DNA of 54,721 nucleotides from an uncultured Clostridia bacterium (GCA_944376335.1 CALWCH010000011.1:1-54721), one strand, 5' to 3'. Positions 1-8,354 are shown, numbered from the stretch's first letter. A program made the numbers and translations. Notes: generated from the sequence alone by a model not told the origin.

Positions 1-359
1 GTATCGCGGATGGAGCGCGAGACGCGCAGCGAATTGCCGTCCCGCAAATACCGCTTGATCTCCCCCAGGATCATCGGCACGGCATAGGTGGAAAAGCGGA
101 CGTTGAACTTCAGATCGAAGTGGTCGATGGCCTTGATGAGCCCCACGCAGCCCGCCTGAAAGACGTCGTCAGCATTGGCGTTCTTCGCCCAGAACCTTTT
201 TACGAGCGAGAGAACGAGCCGCATATTGCCGACAATGAATTGTTCCCGCGCTGCCATATCCCCCGCCTTCAGCGCCTTCATGAGGCGGTCGTTTTCCTCC
301 GCCGAAAGCTTTGGCAGCCCCGCCGTATCCACCCCGCAGATGACCACTTTTTGCAGCAT
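1..359 (-). CDS. sigG: RNA polymerase sporulation sigma factor SigG (5' part, runs off left edge)
   Basis: The first 119 codons of a sporulation sigma factor are present; the rest lies outside the window. The N-terminus carries the SigG-type motif VVICGVDTAGLPKL. This is followed by sigma region 2 with DVFQAGCVGLIKAIDHFD (core binding) and the -10 recognition helix RFSTYAVPMILGEIKRYL, and by RVSRSIRD leading into region 3. The ATG at 357-359 follows AGGAGGTG at a normal distance. SigG directs late forespore transcription in endospore formers, so the genome is from a spore-forming Firmicute. SigF is the closest alternative, but the ICGVDT N-terminus favours SigG. No convincing forespore promoter could be read in 360-500. 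Confidence 0.9.
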   Translation of the reverse strand, partial: MLQKVVICGVDTAGLPKLSAEENDRLMKALKAGDMAAREQFIVGNMRLVLSLVKRFWAKNANADDVFQAGCVGLIKAIDHFDLKFNVRFSTYAVPMILGEIKRYLRDGNSLRVSRSIRD

Positions 360-502
360 GCACACCTCCTATGTAAGGCACAGGGAGTATGTGCTATCGT
401 TCGCCTTTCTATACGGCTTATCCAGAACCATGAGCGCAGCATTCAGCCCTGCCATCATAAAGCCGCTGAAAAATATCATGCGGGAAACCTGCCGCGGGAG
501 GA

Positions 503-537
503 CAAAAAATGTGCGGCTGCCGAAGTTTGACAGCCGC
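503..537 (-). terminator. Rho-independent terminator after the MATE gene
   Basis: The arms GCGGCTG and CAGCCGC (513-519 and 531-537) form a perfect 7-bp stem. Read leftward it is followed by ACATTTTTT. It sits just past the stop codon at 544 and separates this transcript from sigG. Confidence 0.75.
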
Positions 538-543
538 GGGTGC

Positions 544-1482
544 TTAATGATGGTGCTTTATGAGCCCGAATGCCTTGGAGAGCTCGAGCGCGAGAATGGG
601 CACGAGCGAGAACCCGACGCCAATGAGATAGCCGTACCAAGGAAGATACATCATGCCGAATGCCGTCACCGCGCCGGGCGTGAACAGCACGAAGGTGGCA
701 AACCCGAGCGCCAATGCGGGGAATAATATCTTCGCTTTGATGGCGAAGTATTTGGGGCGGAGCTTTAAGAAGGTCCGCTTGCCGAGCAGGAATGCGAGCA
801 CCCACGCGCAGGAGAGCGCCTGCGAGATGACGGTGGCGAGCGCCGCGCCCTTGACGCCCATATCGAAGGCGTAGATGAAGAGCGGGTCGAGCCCGATGTT
901 GGCGACCGCACCGATGAGCACGGAGAGCATGCCCGTCTTGGCAAACCCCTGCGCGGTGATAAAGGCGTTCATGCCCAGCGTGAGCTGCACGAAGAGCGTG
1001 CCGATCGCATAGATGTTCATGTAGTCGACGGCATAGCCGATCGTGTTCTCGCTCGCGCCAAACCACCACAAGAATTGCTCGTTCCAGATGAGCAGCACGG
1101 CGGTCAGCACGGCGGAGATGACGATCTGCGCCACAAAGCTGTTGCCGAGCGTCCGCTCCGCCGACTGGGTATCCCCCTTGCCCATATAGATGGAAGCGCG
1201 CGGCGCGCCGCCGTTGGAGATGAGCGCGGCAAACGCCGAGACAAGCAAAATGAGCGGCATACACACGCCGAGGCCTGTGAGCGCCAACTCCCCGTCAACG
1301 GGGATATGCCCGATGTAGATCCTGTCCACGATGTTGTACAGCATGTTGATGAGCTGTGCCGCCACCGTGGGCAGGGCGAGTTTTAACAGCAGCTTTCCGA
1401 TGGGCTCTCTGCCCAAAAATTGCTTATCGTCTCTGTTGAGCGCGCCCTCGTCCTCGAGCGCCTCTTCTCTTCTCTCTGCCAT
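544..1482 (-). CDS. MATE-family efflux transporter, truncated and fused to a P-type ATPase C-terminal tail
   Basis: Residues 1 to about 260 are a typical MATE (NorM/MepA type) multidrug antiporter: LALPTVAAQLINMLYNIVDR in TM1, then several hydrophobic helices and KAKILFPALALG where TM7 should start. MATE proteins are about 450 aa long; this one has 312. From residue 261 (nt 544 to ~702) the sequence no longer looks like MATE but like the last two helices of a cation-transporting P-type ATPase (LFTPGAVTAFG, LPWYGYLIGVGFSLVP, ELSKAFGLIKHHH). The change is abrupt and in frame. MATE function is unlikely because the second six-helix bundle is missing. The gene lies 12 bp after a MarR fragment, as expected for a regulator-exporter pair. 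Recognition of the tail as ATPase is from memory of the family, not from a search. Confidence 0.6.
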   Translation of the reverse strand: MAERREEALEDEGALNRDDKQFLGREPIGKLLLKLALPTVAAQLINMLYNIVDRIYIGHIPVDGELALTGLGVCMPLILLVSAFAALISNGGAPRASIYMGKGDTQSAERTLGNSFVAQIVISAVLTAVLLIWNEQFLWWFGASENTIGYAVDYMNIYAIGTLFVQLTLGMNAFITAQGFAKTGMLSVLIGAVANIGLDPLFIYAFDMGVKGAALATVISQALSCAWVLAFLLGKRTFLKLRPKYFAIKAKILFPALALGFATFVLFTPGAVTAFGMMYLPWYGYLIGVGFSLVPILALELSKAFGLIKHHH

Positions 1483-1494
1483 GGTGCCGCCTCG

Positions 1495-1716
1495 TCAAGC
1501 CTTGTCATTCATTGCTTCGAGAAGCTGCTTTGCCCGCTCCGTGAGGGCGGTCTTCATGCGCTTGTAGCTCTCGATCTCGGCTTTGTCGAACCCCTCGACG
1601 AGCGACTCCTCCAGCTGTGCCAAGATGGCGCCCGTCAGCTCCGTCACGGGGCGCGACTTCTCTAAGAGAAAGAGATACACCCTGCGCCTGTCGATGGTAT
1701 CAGGCTTTCGCTCCAT
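1495..1716 (-). CDS. MarR-family transcriptional regulator, C-terminal fragment
   Basis: This 73-aa reading frame matches the second half of a MarR regulator: the wing (ERKPDTIDRRRVYLFLLEKS) followed by the long dimerisation helices to the stop. MarR proteins are about 145 aa, so the N-terminal dimerisation helix and the recognition helix are missing. The apparent ATG falls inside the conserved wing sequence, and an in-frame TGA lies a few codons upstream, so the fragment is probably not a functional start. It ends 12 bp before the MATE gene. Upstream of it begins phage-type sequence, so its 5' half was lost at a junction near 1717-1740. Confidence 0.65.
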   Translation of the reverse strand: MERKPDTIDRRRVYLFLLEKSRPVTELTGAILAQLEESLVEGFDKAEIESYKRMKTALTERAKQLLEAMNDKA

Positions 1717-1760
1717 AGTATAACCTTTCCCTCATGCAATATCCTTGTAAACAAACCCGC

Positions 1761-2048
1761 TTACTTTTTAGATTGAAGGAGTTCTTTCTTCTCGTAAATG
1801 ATTTCGCCGCTTTCAGAAATGCCCGTCTCAACGTTGCGGAAGTATTTATATCTTCCGTCCTCTTGCTTCTCGCGCCAATCGCCAATGCAAATTGCGCCTC
1901 CTTCTTCAAGCCCGTAAAGGCTTGCCAAAATGTAAAACCTATCGGGATATTTCTGCGAAAAGTCCTCGATAACCGAGGGCGTAGCCACGATTACATTTAC
2001 ACATTTTCCGCTCTCGAATTGCGCATAGTTTCCGATTTCATTACTCAT
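1761..2048 (-). CDS. Small phage-associated protein of unknown function
   Basis: A 95-aa soluble protein (starts MSNEIGNYAQFESGK, ends ELLQSKK) with a good ribosome site AAGGAGC before the ATG. I do not recognise the family. It has no signal peptide or membrane segment and is mixed alpha/beta in character with many acidic and aromatic residues. It lies 12 bp after the end of a glycine-rich tail-fibre reading frame, the usual place for small tail accessory or fibre-assembly genes in Firmicute phages, so a phage origin is inferred from context. Base composition here is more AT-rich than in the host genes on either side, in keeping with transfer. Confidence 0.6.
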   Translation of the reverse strand: MSNEIGNYAQFESGKCVNVIVATPSVIEDFSQKYPDRFYILASLYGLEEGGAICIGDWREKQEDGRYKYFRNVETGISESGEIIYEKKELLQSKK

Positions 2049-2060
2049 TTTAGTTGCTCC

Positions 2061-2612
2061 TTATTTCAAAATCCGAATGAAAATGGCACCTGGCATACCT
2101 TTTCCATATGACTGTCCTCCATCTTCAATGGCATACCCCCGCCAAGTATTCTCTTGACTATCAAATCTCCATAGCGCACCCCCTCCGCCGCCGCTACCAT
2201 ACGTCGTTGCGTCCGTTGCAGGCTTCGCTGGTATTCCGTCAGAGGTGTTGTTCATATCCATAGGTCTTACGGCGCGTCCGCCTCCATTGTAGCCCCCATC
2301 TACAATGGGCGCGGAATAATCTGTGAGATTTTCTATCTCCTCATCGGTGTAGGTTTTATACCGCTCTCCGTCCCCGCCGTTTGTTCTGCCTTCTCCCCCT
2401 AAATAGCACCCCATTAAGTGAGCGTCTTGGCCACTGTTTATTGTAACAGTGCCACCCCCACCACCAGCGCAAATCGGATAATCATATACAGACGTGTCGC
2501 CAAACACATATTTGGGCTTGCCGTCTCCATATTGAGCATAACCGGAGTTCTGATACGAGCGACCTGCACCTGTTCCGTTTTTGCCCGTGCCTAACGAGCC
2601 AACATGCCGCAT
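2061..2612 (-). CDS. Phage tail-fibre-like glycine-rich protein, C-terminal part
   Basis: This reading frame is rich in glycine, asparagine and aromatic residues (GAGRSYQNSGYAQYGDG, CAGGGGGTVTINSG, TYGSGGGGGALWRFD) and ends GMPGAIFIRILK. That pattern is typical of the receptor-binding tip of phage tail fibres and of tail-collar glycine-rich domains. No N-terminal baseplate-attachment region precedes it: the sequence upstream belongs to a different gene in a different frame. The ATG at 2612 is probably not the natural start and this is a 3' fragment. It is followed by a small phage-type gene 12 bp downstream. Confidence 0.6.
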   Translation of the reverse strand: MRHVGSLGTGKNGTGAGRSYQNSGYAQYGDGKPKYVFGDTSVYDYPICAGGGGGTVTINSGQDAHLMGCYLGGEGRTNGGDGERYKTYTDEEIENLTDYSAPIVDGGYNGGGRAVRPMDMNNTSDGIPAKPATDATTYGSGGGGGALWRFDSQENTWRGYAIEDGGQSYGKGMPGAIFIRILK

Positions 2613-5600
2613 TGATTGGAATAAGCGTGCCGACTTTTACGGAATGACGGCTCGTTCGCGTCGTCGTGCGCTGTATTTCGGCGTTCCACGATGAGAAAGA
2701 CTGCCCCTTAAAGGTATGCTCGCCTTCCATAATGCGGGCGTCGTACCTGCTTAAAGAGTCCTCAGTAAAGCGGATCGCGACCGCCACGCGCTTTACTCCC
2801 GCCTTCGCAAGAGCAGCCATGCGGTGCCTTCCTTCGTGCCCCACAATGCGCATGGTCTCGTAGTCCACGCTTAAAAATGGAGTCTGACTCTCCCGGGCGA
2901 GCGCGTCTATGTCGAGGTTCCCCGCCTCGTCAAAAATCTGATTTCTCCTCGCTTGACTTGTAGTCGTCGCATTGACGAAGTCCTCGGGGTTGACCCACAC
3001 GGCGTAAGCCTGCGCATAGCGCGGGTTTCGTGCCCCATAACGCTCGATGAGGTCAGTCATGCGCTCCGTCGTCCATGCCGCCGTCTCGGCCTCCGTATCG
3101 ACGTTCAAAGCGCTGTCAGAGAGGGCATATCTCTTTCCTTTTTTCTCCGAGGAGTTGACATTTTCGGCGTTTTGCGATATACTATCAGTAGTGGAGCTTC
3201 TGCCGTTCGTTTCGGACGTTCCTGCAAGGGTATTTGCACTTGCTGACGGTGTACGACCTCCACTTTTTTGATTTATGATCCAAGCACTCTTTAACGTTAG
3301 AGTGCTTTTTTTCGTGGAGGTTATCGTGATAGCAACATTTCTCCCGTCGAGCATTTTTTCAAATCGCAGCGCTGTCCCCGTATTATCGCTTACGAGAGCA
3401 ACGTCGTCGGGAGCAATTACGGTTTCAAGAATATTCTCTATATTGCTGTAATTGACGGCAGTCTGCCCTCTCGCGGCTTCCATAGCAGTTCTGCCATGCG
3501 AATCGAAAATATGAGCGACAAAATTGCTCGCCAAAACAAAGTCGTAATCCTTGATATTGACACCAGTCTTTCTCTGCACTAAAGCAGTCGTGCTGTCACT
3601 TATCGTCCCAATATGTAGGCGGCGGATAGGCGTTTCTTTCGTCGCAGATTTAATGAAGTCCACGATTTCATTGTAGTCACGCGATACTCTGTCATTTTCA
3701 TTGCTCTCAATATGTCTGCGCCGTGTAGCGTCATAATCGCCAAGCGTCTGCAAGGCATCCGACAGAGCAAAACGGGTTTGAGACTCCCTCTGCGTTCTCT
3801 GATATACTTTAGCGTATTGCCCCTCATCGCCGTTTATCCATGCCACGCTATCAAGCGCTACCACGCGGGAATGAACGCCCGAAGGCTCCCCGCCCGCATA
3901 ATCGAGGGCTTGTTGATAGGACGTAGATACAAAAACACCGTTCTTTATCGGGTAGGAGCTGTAAACTCTTACCGTACCGCGCTTTAAGGCTTTACGCGCG
4001 TCCTCTCTTGAAAAATCTCCCCAAACAAAGCTTTCCGGGTCGTCCACCACTTCCGCAAACGTCTTTATGTCTTTGGGCGATCTGATACCAACGCTTGTAT
4101 CATTAAACATCGGGTTGGTATCTTGTATAATTTGAAATTGAGCGTTCTTATGCGGCGTAGACTCGGCAATATCGGCTTTCAGACGTTCCGACTTTTGACG
4201 AGCAGCTCGCTTCTCATTGAGAAGCTGCATCGCCCGGGAATAGTTCCCCGTTCTTGCCGAATACTCATAGTCCTTTATGAGACGAGCTTTTTCTTCCCCG
4301 ACGAAATAGTCGTATAGACTATCGTAGCCTGCCCTTAATGCACGAAGTTTTGTGTTGATGACGTATGCGTCCTCAAAGGACATGGCGTCAAACTCATCAC
4401 TCTTCTTGATTTTTTCAAGCTCCTCGATCGTTTCTTTGATAGGGCTTCTGTCCTCGTTGGCAAACTGCTCGTAGAATTGCTCGTCAAACAAGAGCTGCTC
4501 GTCGGCCTCGGAAAGTGCATAGCGCTTTTTTGCATCGGATTTTGAACTTTTTTCCTGAGAACGGTTGACAGATTCCTCTTTTTGGTGTATATTGTTAGTG
4601 GTAGCAGATACATCCCCCCTACGGTCATGTGCCGTATTGGATGTATCGGCTACTATTTTTTTGCGCCTAATATTTACGACATCGTAAAGAACGGCTGCAT
4701 TCGCCTTTGTTGTTCCGACTATAATATCCGCTTGGTAACCGTTTTCTCCGACTTTAAAAGAAACGACCCCTCTCGCAAATTCGATAAAATTGTCTTTCCT
4801 TGCGTGTTTCGCTGCCTCCCCAACATAATCTTTGGAAGCCTTGAGAAGCTCATCGGCGTTTTCGAATGCATTTATTTTATCCAAAAAGGCTTGATTATCT
4901 GAAAGCAAAAGTTTTTCCGCGCTCTTAGATCTAACCCACTCTTTTGCCGTGCGTTTATTTATGCCTATATTTTGCCCATTGACATCAATAAGGCTCGCAA
5001 ACTTCGTGCGAACAATTTGAGACAAAGTTTCGATTACCTGCTTGGGCTGTTCAGCGCTCTCTACAATTCGAGAATCTACCTCAACAAACGCATTGCCATC
5101 GACGTCTCGCCTAATAGCAAACCTTGATTCGTCATGTTCTGCAACAGCGTCCTCCTGTGCCCGGGCGGCGGTTGAAGCGTCCTCCAAGCCTAAATACCGC
5201 TGATTACGCGCGGAAAACTCATCGAACAGCTTTTTATACTGCCGATAGAGGCGATTTGCCGCCCCCGTGAGCTTGCTGTCCGACTTATACCCCGTCCTCG
5301 CTTCCGTGAAGAAGCCGAGGATTTTTTCTTTGAGCGTGGGCTTTTTCTGCGCGAGCCGTTCGAGGATGTTCTTGTTTGAGAGCGTCTGCTCGGCGAAATG
5401 AGCGTTCAGCTCGTCTTTCAGCACCGTTTCGTTCGTGAACCCGATTCTCTTATACGGCTCGGTGATAGCGTTCCGCTCTTCGTCCGTAAGCGTGCGAACG
5501 CCCTCGGCTTCGGTCAGAACGCCGTTGCTTCTGTTATAGACGGCGTGCGTGAGCTCGTGAAGCAGCAGCTTTTCGGCGCTTCTGTTGCCCTCGGGATTGA

Positions 5601-5853
5601 TGACAATGCGATTATTCCGCAAGTCAATCGAACCATCTGCATGCACCCCCACCGACGCCGCCATGCCCGCAAAGTAGAGAAGACAGCGAAGGACGCTTAT
5701 CGTGCCCTCATAAAATTCATTGAAGAGCAGAAAGCCGAGGAACATGGGCATCATGATGCAGATGCCCTTGATGAAGGCGAAGAATGCCGCCGAGAGTACT
5801 CTCCCCCTGTACTTGCCCGAAAATCGTAAGATGCGCACAAAAAACTTGATCAT
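2482..5853 (-). CDS. Chimeric frame: ABC exporter N-terminus joined to a multidomain phage polyvalent protein
   Basis: The ATG at 5853 overlaps the previous ABC gene stop (ATGA), and codons 1 to ~65 are an ABC-exporter first helix region (MIKFFVRILRFSGKYRGRV). After codon ~65 the frame continues into a phage or mobile-element polyvalent protein. Its parts are: a zinc-metallopeptidase-like helix HELTHAVYN at 99-107; an LPD3/DUF3519-like domain at ~255-400; an ADP-ribosyltransferase-like segment at ~630-690 (NGVFVSTSYQQALDYAGG, DEGQYAKV); a PBECR-type RNase-fold domain at ~745-862 (HIFDSHG, ALRFEKMLDGRNVAI); and a ParB-like domain at ~925-1080 (GHEGRHRMAAL). KRYALSD-like boxes separate the modules. 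The natural end is near TLIPIN (~2611); the last 43 residues to 2482 are read out of frame through the tail-fibre gene. Domain names are from motif memory. Confidence 0.6.
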   Translation of the reverse strand: MIKFFVRILRFSGKYRGRVLSAAFFAFIKGICIMMPMFLGFLLFNEFYEGTISVLRCLLYFAGMAASVGVHADGSIDLRNNRIVINPEGNRSAEKLLLHELTHAVYNRSNGVLTEAEGVRTLTDEERNAITEPYKRIGFTNETVLKDELNAHFAEQTLSNKNILERLAQKKPTLKEKILGFFTEARTGYKSDSKLTGAANRLYRQYKKLFDEFSARNQRYLGLEDASTAARAQEDAVAEHDESRFAIRRDVDGNAFVEVDSRIVESAEQPKQVIETLSQIVRTKFASLIDVNGQNIGINKRTAKEWVRSKSAEKLLLSDNQAFLDKINAFENADELLKASKDYVGEAAKHARKDNFIEFARGVVSFKVGENGYQADIIVGTTKANAAVLYDVVNIRRKKIVADTSNTAHDRRGDVSATTNNIHQKEESVNRSQEKSSKSDAKKRYALSEADEQLLFDEQFYEQFANEDRSPIKETIEELEKIKKSDEFDAMSFEDAYVINTKLRALRAGYDSLYDYFVGEEKARLIKDYEYSARTGNYSRAMQLLNEKRAARQKSERLKADIAESTPHKNAQFQIIQDTNPMFNDTSVGIRSPKDIKTFAEVVDDPESFVWGDFSREDARKALKRGTVRVYSSYPIKNGVFVSTSYQQALDYAGGEPSGVHSRVVALDSVAWINGDEGQYAKVYQRTQRESQTRFALSDALQTLGDYDATRRRHIESNENDRVSRDYNEIVDFIKSATKETPIRRLHIGTISDSTTALVQRKTGVNIKDYDFVLASNFVAHIFDSHGRTAMEAARGQTAVNYSNIENILETVIAPDDVALVSDNTGTALRFEKMLDGRNVAITITSTKKSTLTLKSAWIINQKSGGRTPSASANTLAGTSETNGRSSTTDSISQNAENVNSSEKKGKRYALSDSALNVDTEAETAAWTTERMTDLIERYGARNPRYAQAYAVWVNPEDFVNATTTSQARRNQIFDEAGNLDIDALARESQTPFLSVDYETMRIVGHEGRHRMAALAKAGVKRVAVAIRFTEDSLSRYDARIMEGEHTFKGQSFSSWNAEIQRTTTRTSRHSVKVGTLIPINAACWLVRHGQKRNRCRSLVSELRLCSIWRRQAQICVWRHVCI

Positions 5854-7598
5854 GCCTCCCCTCCTTTCGTGCCGACGACGTTCCACGCCGCGCTGTCCTC
5901 GGAAATTCGCCACAGCCGTTTGTAAATTTCGTTGCTCTCCAAAAGCTCCTTATGCGTGCCGCTGCCCGCCACCTTCCCGCCGTCCAGCACATATATTTTA
6001 TCGGCGTTCTGAATGGACGCGAGGCGGTGCGCAATGACGATGAGTGTCTTATCCTTTACGACTTCGGAGATGGCGCGCTCCATCTTCTCTTCGTTTTCGG
6101 GGTCGGCAAACGCCGTTGCTTCGTCCAAGATGACGACGGGCGCATCCTTTAAGATTGCCCTTGCGAGCGAAACCCTTTGCCGCTCCCCGCCCGAGAGCGC
6201 ATTGCCGCAGTCCCCCGCAAGCGTATCGATGCCGTTCGGAAGCCTCTCAATAAACTCCATGCACTGCGCCTTTTCGGCAGCGGAAAGCACTTCTTCCCGC
6301 GTTGCGGAGGGCTTGCCCGCCCGGATATTTTCGTAAATGCTCGTATTGAAGAGGAAATTATCCTGCGAGACAAAGGAAATGCGCGCATTGAGCGCCTCGA
6401 GGCTCAGCTCTGCAATGTCCTGCCCGCCGAGCGTGATCTTCCCGCCGCCCACGTCGTAGTAATGCACGAGCAGCTTCGCAAGCGTACTCTTGCCCGAGCC
6501 CGACTCCCCCACGAGCGCCGTCTTCTTGCCCTCTTTCGCGACGAGGCTGACGTCTTTGATGACGTCCTTTTCCGCATAGGCAAAGGTGACGTTCTCAAAC
6601 GCCGCCGCATTGCCCTTGCCCGTAAACGCTTTGCCGCCGCTCTTGAGGGGCTCCGCATCCAACGTTTTTTCAAGCTCCTTGACCTTCCTGTCCACCTGTG
6701 CGAGCGAGGGCACGAAGCGCATTGCCTTTAAGAGCGGCCCGCCGAGGCCGAAGGAGAGGCATAAGACGAGGATCAGGTCTGCAAGGCTCGACCAACCGTT
6801 GATGACGAGCATTCCCCCGAACGGCAGCGTGAACAGCGCGCAGCAGGCGAACACGCCCGCATACACCGCCATCCATGGCCAGCACACGCGGTACCACTCG
6901 AGCGTGAAGTCGCGGTAAGCGGTCACGTCGCGTTGATAGCGCTTATAGGAGTCGCCGTCGCGCCCGAACACCTTGACGACTTCCATGCCGTTGACGTACT
7001 CGATGATGGTGTTGTTCATCACCTGCGCCGAGCGGTAGTAGCTGTCCATCTTTTGAAAGCCCGCGCGCGTCATCATCATGACCGCCCACACGCCGACGGG
7101 CACCATGACGAGCGTCAATAGCGCCAATTTCCAATCGACCGCGAACATCGCGATCAACACGCCGACGGGAATGAGCAGATTGCCCACTCCCTCGGGAATG
7201 GCGTGCGCCAAGAGAAGTTCCATGCTCTCCACGTCGTCGACGAACAGCTTTTTCAAATTTCCCGTGCCCTTCTCCTGCACAACGCCGAGGGGAAGTTTTT
7301 CAAGCTTGCCCTGCAAACTCACGCGCAAGTTAAAGAGCGTGTTATAGGCCGCGACGTGTGAGAGCGCCAGCCCGCCGAGATAGAGTACGAAATTTAAGAC
7401 GAGGCAGACGGCAACGCCTATGACCCTTACCACGGCAAACTGCCATGCGATCCCCTCCCCCGCGATGAGCAGCGAAATGACCTGATAGGCGAAGAAGTAG
7501 GGCAAAATTTGCGCCACGACGGCAAAAGCGACGAGCACCGTCGCCAACACCGTCAAAATTTTATACTTCCCCGCGTATTTCAAAATACTTCTCAACAT
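5850..7598 (-). CDS. ABC transporter ATP-binding/permease protein (half exporter)
   Basis: A full-length 582-aa type IV ABC half exporter. Residues 1 to ~320 contain six transmembrane helices. The nucleotide-binding domain has Walker A GESGSGKST, the Q-loop in FVSQDNFLF, the signature LSGGERQR, Walker B VVILDEAT and the H-loop HRLAS. Start chosen at 7598, where GGAGGG precedes ATG; an upstream in-frame extension has no support. Such proteins work as heterodimers and export drugs, lipids or peptides. The partner begins at 5853 with a 4-bp stop/start overlap but is cut after ~65 codons, so the dimer is probably broken. It follows a TetR gene in one operon with an operator at the promoter, which suggests induction by its substrate. 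Confidence 0.9.
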   Translation of the reverse strand: MLRSILKYAGKYKILTVLATVLVAFAVVAQILPYFFAYQVISLLIAGEGIAWQFAVVRVIGVAVCLVLNFVLYLGGLALSHVAAYNTLFNLRVSLQGKLEKLPLGVVQEKGTGNLKKLFVDDVESMELLLAHAIPEGVGNLLIPVGVLIAMFAVDWKLALLTLVMVPVGVWAVMMMTRAGFQKMDSYYRSAQVMNNTIIEYVNGMEVVKVFGRDGDSYKRYQRDVTAYRDFTLEWYRVCWPWMAVYAGVFACCALFTLPFGGMLVINGWSSLADLILVLCLSFGLGGPLLKAMRFVPSLAQVDRKVKELEKTLDAEPLKSGGKAFTGKGNAAAFENVTFAYAEKDVIKDVSLVAKEGKKTALVGESGSGKSTLAKLLVHYYDVGGGKITLGGQDIAELSLEALNARISFVSQDNFLFNTSIYENIRAGKPSATREEVLSAAEKAQCMEFIERLPNGIDTLAGDCGNALSGGERQRVSLARAILKDAPVVILDEATAFADPENEEKMERAISEVVKDKTLIVIAHRLASIQNADKIYVLDGGKVAGSGTHKELLESNEIYKRLWRISEDSAAWNVVGTKGGEA

Positions 7599-7665
7599 AA
7601 ACCCTCCGATAAGTTCGCATAGGCGAACCAAATACCAAACTGTTTGCCGCCCGCAGGCGGCATTT

Positions 7666-8280
7666 TTACCGCTCGAAGCCGAGCATCTTGTACCAATCAA
7701 ACAGCCCGCACATGAGGTCGGAGACGCGGCACGCCTCCTCAAAGGTAAACCCGTGCACGATGGGCTCGCAGATGGCAGTCCAGAACGAGGTCAGCATGAC
7801 GTGCAGCTCCTTCTCGGAGATGTCCGTCTCGGTCAGCCCCCGCCGCTGTGCCTCTTTATAATGGGTATAGGTGATGGCGCACATGCTCTCCACCCAGTCG
7901 TGCTCAAAGGTCGAATACTTCGTTCCCTCCGCGCACACGAGCAGCAGCCGCACACCGTCGTACCGCTCATAGAGAAAGCGGAACCACCAGAGCATATATT
8001 CCCGCTCCATATCCCATGCCTTCTTGAGCGCCTCATCCGAGAGCGTCTCGGGCGGGATGGAGCGGCTTTTCATCGCGCCGACGAGCTCATCCGCCGCCCC
8101 TTGCACCACGGCAGAGAACAGCTCCTCTTTGCCCTTGAAGCGCTTATAAAGCGCCCCCGTCGTCACGCCCGCATCCCTGCAGATGTCCTTCAACGAGGCA
8201 TTTAAAAACCCCTTCTGCAAAAATTCCCGCTTCGCGCTCTCCAAGATGCGCGGGTCGATGCTCTTATCCGCCGTCGCCAT
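7666..8280 (-). CDS. TetR/AcrR-family transcriptional regulator
   Basis: A 204-aa TetR-type repressor. The N-terminal helix-turn-helix spans residues ~10-55 (RILESAKREFLQKGF, SLKDICRDAGVTTGALYKRF), followed by an all-helical ligand and dimerisation domain. ATG at 8280 follows AAGGAGGG. It is the first gene of the leftward operon with the ABC exporter 67 bp downstream. A 17-bp perfect palindrome lies at its own transcription start, so autorepression together with control of the exporter is likely. The ligand is unknown; C-terminal domains of this family are too variable to predict it. Confidence 0.9.
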   Translation of the reverse strand: MATADKSIDPRILESAKREFLQKGFLNASLKDICRDAGVTTGALYKRFKGKEELFSAVVQGAADELVGAMKSRSIPPETLSDEALKKAWDMEREYMLWWFRFLYERYDGVRLLLVCAEGTKYSTFEHDWVESMCAITYTHYKEAQRRGLTETDISEKELHVMLTSFWTAICEPIVHGFTFEEACRVSDLMCGLFDWYKMLGFER

Positions 8281-8309
8281 GTGCCCTCCTTGATTGGTAA
8301 TTAAATTAT

Positions 8310-8326
8310 CGATAATCTGATTATCG
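8310..8326. promoter_or_regulatory. Probable TetR operator (17-bp perfect palindrome)
   Basis: CGATAATC-T-GATTATCG is a perfect inverted repeat. It touches the -10 element and covers the expected start of the TetR-ABC transcript, the classic position for a self-repressing TetR-family operator. Confidence 0.75.
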
Positions 8327-8354
8327 TTATAGCGGCACTTCGCCCTTCTGTCAA
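8326..8354 (-). promoter_or_regulatory. Sigma-A promoter of the tetR-ABC operon
   Basis: TTGACA (8349-8354) and TATAAC (8326-8331) are separated by 17 bp on the minus strand, a near-consensus promoter about 46 bp before the tetR ATG. Confidence 0.8.

Noticed and set aside
360-502. Forespore (SigF/SigG) promoter upstream of sigG
   Set aside because: No pair of elements with the expected sequence and spacing could be read with confidence.
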